From: an uncultured Eubacteriales bacterium
GTDB lineage: Bacteria; Bacillota; Clostridia; Christensenellales; UBA1242
Assembly: GCA_948949055.1 (NCBI GenBank)
Contig: CARBWQ010000028.1
Span: 1-8,238 of the forward strand
DNA: 8,238 bases
Direction of reading: 5' to 3'
Shown piece after piece: positions 4,872 to 8,238 of this stretch (its first letter is position 1; the number at the start of each line of letters is the position of its first letter). The notes below the pieces were generated by a model. It was given only the letters and a program-made list of their open reading frames with translations, searched no databases and was not told where the DNA came from. The position numbers and the translations under genes were made by a program.

Positions 4872-6710
4872 TTACAGTTCTTGGCAATTTTTATACTCAC
4901 CATTTATTTTAAAATTAATATCTATCATTTCTAAATCAATAAGATTATCAAAGCTGAGGGCTTCACTGATTAAGCAACCGTCCTCGTGGGACATTGAGTA
5001 ATCCTGTCCGTTTATAAAGACTTTTGCAAATTTAATATCTAGGTTGCTAAAAGGTCTTAAAATTATTTTAAACTCATCCCTTGATAGCAAGAAATAATAA
5101 AAATACTCTTCGCATATTACTAAACCAATTTCAACCTGTTGACATTCTTTAAAGTCATAATTTCTTAAATTGGTTTTAATCAGAGCTTCTGTAATTGCCT
5201 GTACATCACCAGCCAGCCATCTTCCCTCTTGATAATAACCATAGATTTTATCAAATATAAAGGCGTTATTGAAAAGATATTTCCTATCAAAGTTTATAAC
5301 ATAACTTTTAAACTTTGCCTCTTTAATTTGCTCCAAACTTAAAGAACTATAAATATTGTCAAGTAATTTAACAATCTCTAAGGTATCTTTAATAGATTTC
5401 TCTGAAAAATCTTTGTCGTCGCCAACTATATTATCAGCAAAGTTATCATCAATTATTCCTTTCAATTGACCTACTTTATCATATTGTATAAGCTGTGAGT
5501 TGTTGAAAAATAATTGTAATGCTAATAGTTTATTGTTTTCGCCCTCTCTGCTTAACAGATATTTTTGAAATAACTTTGAAAAATCATATATAAAAGAATT
5601 ATGAACATATTCTCCATTTACATTAAGGTCAAAGTAGTTTGGGAAAAACTTAGTTGATAAGCTTTTGAATTTGTCTAGTAACCTATCTATATCTTCTTTA
5701 TTTTTTTCATAATGCAAAGAATAATCAAGACCAATAATATCACAGAACCTTATAAGCAAGTTTTTATCATAGGAATTTTCAATACATGAGATAGCCCTCT
5801 TTTTATCTAAATCACAACCACTTGACTTACAATATTCTAATATATTTTCAACCATCATTTTTTGACCTAGTATTTCACTGCCAAAATAGCTCGCCTTATA
5901 TTTGTTGGTATTTGAAAACTGAGGATGCCTACCTTTTACAAAAGTACAGGTATCAAAATCCAGCATATTGCAATCAATTGAAAGATTTCCAACAGACCAA
6001 GCTCCATGTAAAAATCTATCAATAAATTTATTGGCTTCCATTTGTCCAATTTTATTGCAAAGTTCGTCAAGCTCCTCCTGCGAAAACACCTTTTCATCAG
6101 CCATAAAGTTGCTTAATCTATAAAGCTGATTTTCTTCATAATAGCGAACTTCCAAGCCTTCTTTTAAAATAAAATATTCGTCTACTATCTCATCGTTTTC
6201 ATCTTGAAATTGCTGGCGAAATTGATAGCGTCTGTTTTTATCAAATACTGCCAGTGTCTGAAAATTAGTAATCTTAAAATCTAGGGCAAGCACATTTGAA
6301 AGCACAGCTTCTTTTAGACCAGCCTGCAAGCATACTTTGCCGTCACTATAATATTTATCCTTTGCAATCGCGAGAGAAGTTTTTTCGCCTTTAAGATTAA
6401 AATTTTGACCATAGAAGAAAGCTCTACCAGACCCTAAATTGCCAGAAAGCGCTATCCCACTTTTATCAAATTGTCGATCGGCATAGCCTATACCTACAAC
6501 ATTTCCATTAGAAAGTTTTTCTTCAAGTGTAACCGAAAAAATTTCTTCTAACTTTGCTTTTGCCTCTTCATCAAAAGGCTTATTGTATATTTTTTTGTAT
6601 AATTCTTTGTTTACATAGACTAAACTATAATTAGCGCTCGTCTGATAAACTTTTTGTTCAACAAGGCTTTTTTCATTAAATTTAGCCATAATTTGTGGTT
6701 TTTTATCCAT
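4872..6710 (-). CDS. Divergent SelO/YdiU-like protein (pseudokinase fold, putative AMPylase)
   Basis: A 612-residue protein whose N-terminal 280 residues follow the order of SelO motifs. SelO proteins have a kinase fold with flipped ATP and transfer AMP to Ser, Thr or Tyr. The matches are GNLGSGRAFFYG (90-101; LGDGRAxxLG in SelO), LKGEKT (106-111; LKGAGxTP) with K107, DGKVCLQAGLKEAVLSN (123-139; DGRAVLRSSIREFL) with E134, VR(189)...YR(198) for the paired nucleotide-binding arginines, and HGAWSVGNLSI...LDFD (235-253; HGVMNTDNMSI...IDYG). The metal-binding Asn (N242) and Asp (D251) are kept, but the catalytic-loop Asp is G241. The protein exceeds SelO (about 480 residues in E. coli); residues 300-612 are not recognised. 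It ends NCQEL, with C609 near the C-terminus as in SelO. The gene starts 13 bases after the radical SAM stop, with AAGGG upstream, so the two are surely cotranscribed. Activity and target are unknown. Confidence 0.72.
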   Translation of the reverse strand: MDKKPQIMAKFNEKSLVEQKVYQTSANYSLVYVNKELYKKIYNKPFDEEAKAKLEEIFSVTLEEKLSNGNVVGIGYADRQFDKSGIALSGNLGSGRAFFYGQNFNLKGEKTSLAIAKDKYYSDGKVCLQAGLKEAVLSNVLALDFKITNFQTLAVFDKNRRYQFRQQFQDENDEIVDEYFILKEGLEVRYYEENQLYRLSNFMADEKVFSQEELDELCNKIGQMEANKFIDRFLHGAWSVGNLSIDCNMLDFDTCTFVKGRHPQFSNTNKYKASYFGSEILGQKMMVENILEYCKSSGCDLDKKRAISCIENSYDKNLLIRFCDIIGLDYSLHYEKNKEDIDRLLDKFKSLSTKFFPNYFDLNVNGEYVHNSFIYDFSKLFQKYLLSREGENNKLLALQLFFNNSQLIQYDKVGQLKGIIDDNFADNIVGDDKDFSEKSIKDTLEIVKLLDNIYSSLSLEQIKEAKFKSYVINFDRKYLFNNAFIFDKIYGYYQEGRWLAGDVQAITEALIKTNLRNYDFKECQQVEIGLVICEEYFYYFLLSRDEFKIILRPFSNLDIKFAKVFINGQDYSMSHEDGCLISEALSFDNLIDLEMIDINFKINGEYKNCQEL

Positions 6711-6723
6711 TTTTAGCCCTTTT

Positions 6724-7824
6724 TTATTTAATTAACTTATTTTTAGCACAATATTTTATACAAAACTCGCAAGCCATACAAGGCGTTTGAGCCTCATGAT
6801 TCTTTAATATCCTTTCTGGGATAACTTCTCTAAACATCGCAGTACCATAATTTTTTATAAAGGCAATATACCTATTGCTATTATAGTTTTCAAGAATTTT
6901 CTCCATTCCATCAGCAAATAGATTGCCAAGTTTTACATACTCGTGCATGTTGAATATCTCACAAGGATAGCAATCTCCATTAACTTTCATAAATATCTTT
7001 GGGCTAACAAATTGGCCTAGTTCTTGACAAAAAGTATTGTCGCAATTGCCTATTTCATCAAATACAGAATTGCTTATTATTTCAAGATTTTCACCCTGAC
7101 CTTCTATATAATTTTTATATTCTGATAAAGTTAGATAAACTCTATTTTGTGGAAAAGCTCCAAATTTTTCAGTATAAGTCTGATAAAGTTTTTCCAGTCT
7201 ATCAGCGATCTTGTTGCTTTTAGTGTTTATAATTCCAAGGTGCAATTCTTCGTTTGTGTAACTATTTGACACATAATGAATTATATTACAAATGTATTCA
7301 AGAGGCACTGACTGTTCACCTATGGAAAGCTGAATTGAAGGAACAACGAATCTATTTTTAAATATTCCTGCCTCTTTTAGTTTTGAGAAATAGTGCTCTA
7401 CATCTTTTCCCCAAAATCCATTTGAAATAAGTTTTATTACATCAAGTTTGCCCTCGCAGGCCTTAATAAACTTACACATGTTATCAAATTCTAAAAATGG
7501 TTCTCCACCTGTTATTGCATATGAAATTATGCCAGACTTTTCAAGTTGCTCTGCAAGCATTTCAAGTTCTTGCAAACTAAGCTTAGGCTTGTCTGTCTTT
7601 TTGTTTGCTGACATTCCACAATGTGGACAACTACAATTACAAAGATTTGTAATCTCAAAAGTAAATTGAATAGGTTTTATATCAAATCTATCACAAAGTT
7701 TTCCCTTTTGAGAATTTGCAACTTCCTCATGAAAATTTATAGATTTTGCACTATATTTACCATTTATTGAGCTTTGTTCATCAACCGACAAAAATTCTTT
7801 TATTATTTCCTCTTCATTTTTCAT
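6724..7824 (-). CDS. Radical SAM enzyme with SPASM-like C-terminal cysteines
   Basis: A 366-residue radical SAM protein. The catalytic 4Fe-4S motif is C62-x3-C66-x2-C69 (with an extra C64), and the SAM-binding GGEP motif is at 106-109. The C-terminal part has C261, C266, C285 and C288 (VNGDCYPCEIF), then C349-x2-C352-x2-C355-x3-C359 (CMACEFCIKYC), which fits a SPASM-type domain with auxiliary Fe-S clusters. Such enzymes mostly modify peptides or proteins (thioether or C-C bonds, epimerisation, sulfatase maturation) or small molecules. Residues 1-50 are charged and could hold a substrate-recognition element, but I do not see a clear one. The start ATG is one base after the GNAT stop, so translation is coupled, and no strong Shine-Dalgarno is present. 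The SelO-like gene follows at 13 bases. Substrate unknown. Confidence 0.9.
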   Translation of the reverse strand: MKNEEEIIKEFLSVDEQSSINGKYSAKSINFHEEVANSQKGKLCDRFDIKPIQFTFEITNLCNCSCPHCGMSANKKTDKPKLSLQELEMLAEQLEKSGIISYAITGGEPFLEFDNMCKFIKACEGKLDVIKLISNGFWGKDVEHYFSKLKEAGIFKNRFVVPSIQLSIGEQSVPLEYICNIIHYVSNSYTNEELHLGIINTKSNKIADRLEKLYQTYTEKFGAFPQNRVYLTLSEYKNYIEGQGENLEIISNSVFDEIGNCDNTFCQELGQFVSPKIFMKVNGDCYPCEIFNMHEYVKLGNLFADGMEKILENYNSNRYIAFIKNYGTAMFREVIPERILKNHEAQTPCMACEFCIKYCAKNKLIK

Positions 7825-7825
7825 T

Positions 7826-8238
7826 TTACTTTGTCAAATCCTTTTCACACCAATTTTCTATACCCTCAACTTTATAGAGCTTGAATCCTCTTTTTTGATA
7901 AAAAACTTTTGACCTTTCAAACCTTTCATAAGTGCAAAGAAGCATTCTTTTAAACCCATTCTCTTTTGCAAACTTAACAATTCTGTCAAAGAGTTCTCTG
8001 CCGATACCTCTATTGCGAAAATGTTTATTTACATAAAAACTATTAAGTTTTATCACCTCATCATCTACTTTAAGTCCACCACAAGTGCCTATGATTTTTT
8101 CATCTTGATCGATTGCCACCAAGAACAAACTTTCACCTCGCTCATAACTTGAAAAGTCTTTGTTGTCAAGGTAATCATTCCACTCATAAAATCGGTACTC
8201 GTCAATAGCGACACTCTTTATAAACTCAATGACATTTT
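7826..8238 (-). CDS. GNAT-family N-acetyltransferase (partial, 5' end beyond right edge)
   Basis: The frame stays open from the stop codon at 7826-7828 to the window edge, at least 137 residues, so the true start lies outside; a TTG at 8126-8128 falls inside the fold and is not a start. Strands and the acetyl-CoA pyrophosphate loop are clear: KLNSFYVNKHFRNRGIGREL contains the motif-A pattern R/Q-x-x-G-x-G (RNRGIG), followed by a helix, then MLLCT and YERFERSKVFYQKRGFKLYKV, the motif-B end with the usual F/Y-x-x-x-GF. It transfers an acetyl group from acetyl-CoA to an amine, which could be a small molecule, a protein N-terminus or a lysine. It runs directly into the radical SAM gene with a one-base gap, so it is the earliest visible member of that operon. 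The substrate cannot be told. Confidence 0.92.
   Translation of the reverse strand, partial: NVIEFIKSVAIDEYRFYEWNDYLDNKDFSSYERGESLFLVAIDQDEKIIGTCGGLKVDDEVIKLNSFYVNKHFRNRGIGRELFDRIVKFAKENGFKRMLLCTYERFERSKVFYQKRGFKLYKVEGIENWCEKDLTK

Noticed and set aside
8126..8128. TTG at 8128 as start of the GNAT gene
   Set aside because: The frame is open to the window edge and upstream residues (such as RFYEWNDYL and SSYERGESLFLVA) look like the normal N-terminal part of the fold. The TTG codes an internal Leu.
1..8238. CRISPR arrays, tRNA or rRNA genes, insertion sequences
   Set aside because: No regularly spaced direct repeats, no tRNA cloverleaf, no rRNA sequence and no transposase or terminal inverted repeats were found by reading both strands.

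Overview
The window is AT-rich bacterial DNA. It has strong Shine-Dalgarno sites, sigma70-type -35/-10 promoters, U-tailed hairpin terminators, TAA as nearly the only stop codon and TGG for tryptophan. This points to a low-GC Gram-positive bacterium (Bacillota, probably an uncultured clostridial lineage), but the sequence alone cannot fix the taxon. Nine protein genes are visible, two of them cut by the window edges. All are on the minus strand except the LysR regulator.

Region 1 (1-555): the N-terminal end of an exporter-type ABC transporter gene with a good promoter and a 38-bp palindrome just downstream of the predicted transcript start. Region 2 (490-2828): a homologue of the DUF2099 / methanogenesis marker 8 family, with its own terminator and extended -10 promoter, divergent from a LysR-type regulator that probably controls it. 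Region 3 (2829-3664): a shared bidirectional terminator, then a short-chain dehydrogenase/reductase. Its start is best placed at 3664, giving 238 residues.

Region 4 (3709-8238) is the most interesting part. Read in the direction of transcription it encodes a GNAT acetyltransferase (cut by the right edge), a radical SAM enzyme with SPASM-like C-terminal cysteines, a 612-residue divergent relative of the SelO/YdiU protein-AMPylating pseudokinases, a 97-residue protein with a Ser/Gly/Tyr-rich N-terminal tail and a coiled coil, and a putative SAM-dependent methyltransferase. The SDR follows. GNAT, radical SAM and SelO-like genes are packed almost end to end and look like one operon. The 97-residue gene has a near-consensus extended -10 promoter and its own terminator, so it could be made in large amounts.

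The working idea, which is inference, is a protein- or peptide-modification locus: a radical SAM enzyme, a nucleotidyl-transfer pseudokinase, a methyltransferase and an acetyltransferase around a small Ser/Tyr-rich protein that could be a substrate or partner. The metal-binding Asn and Asp of SelO appear to be kept in the 612-residue protein, while the neighbouring catalytic-loop Asp is Gly.
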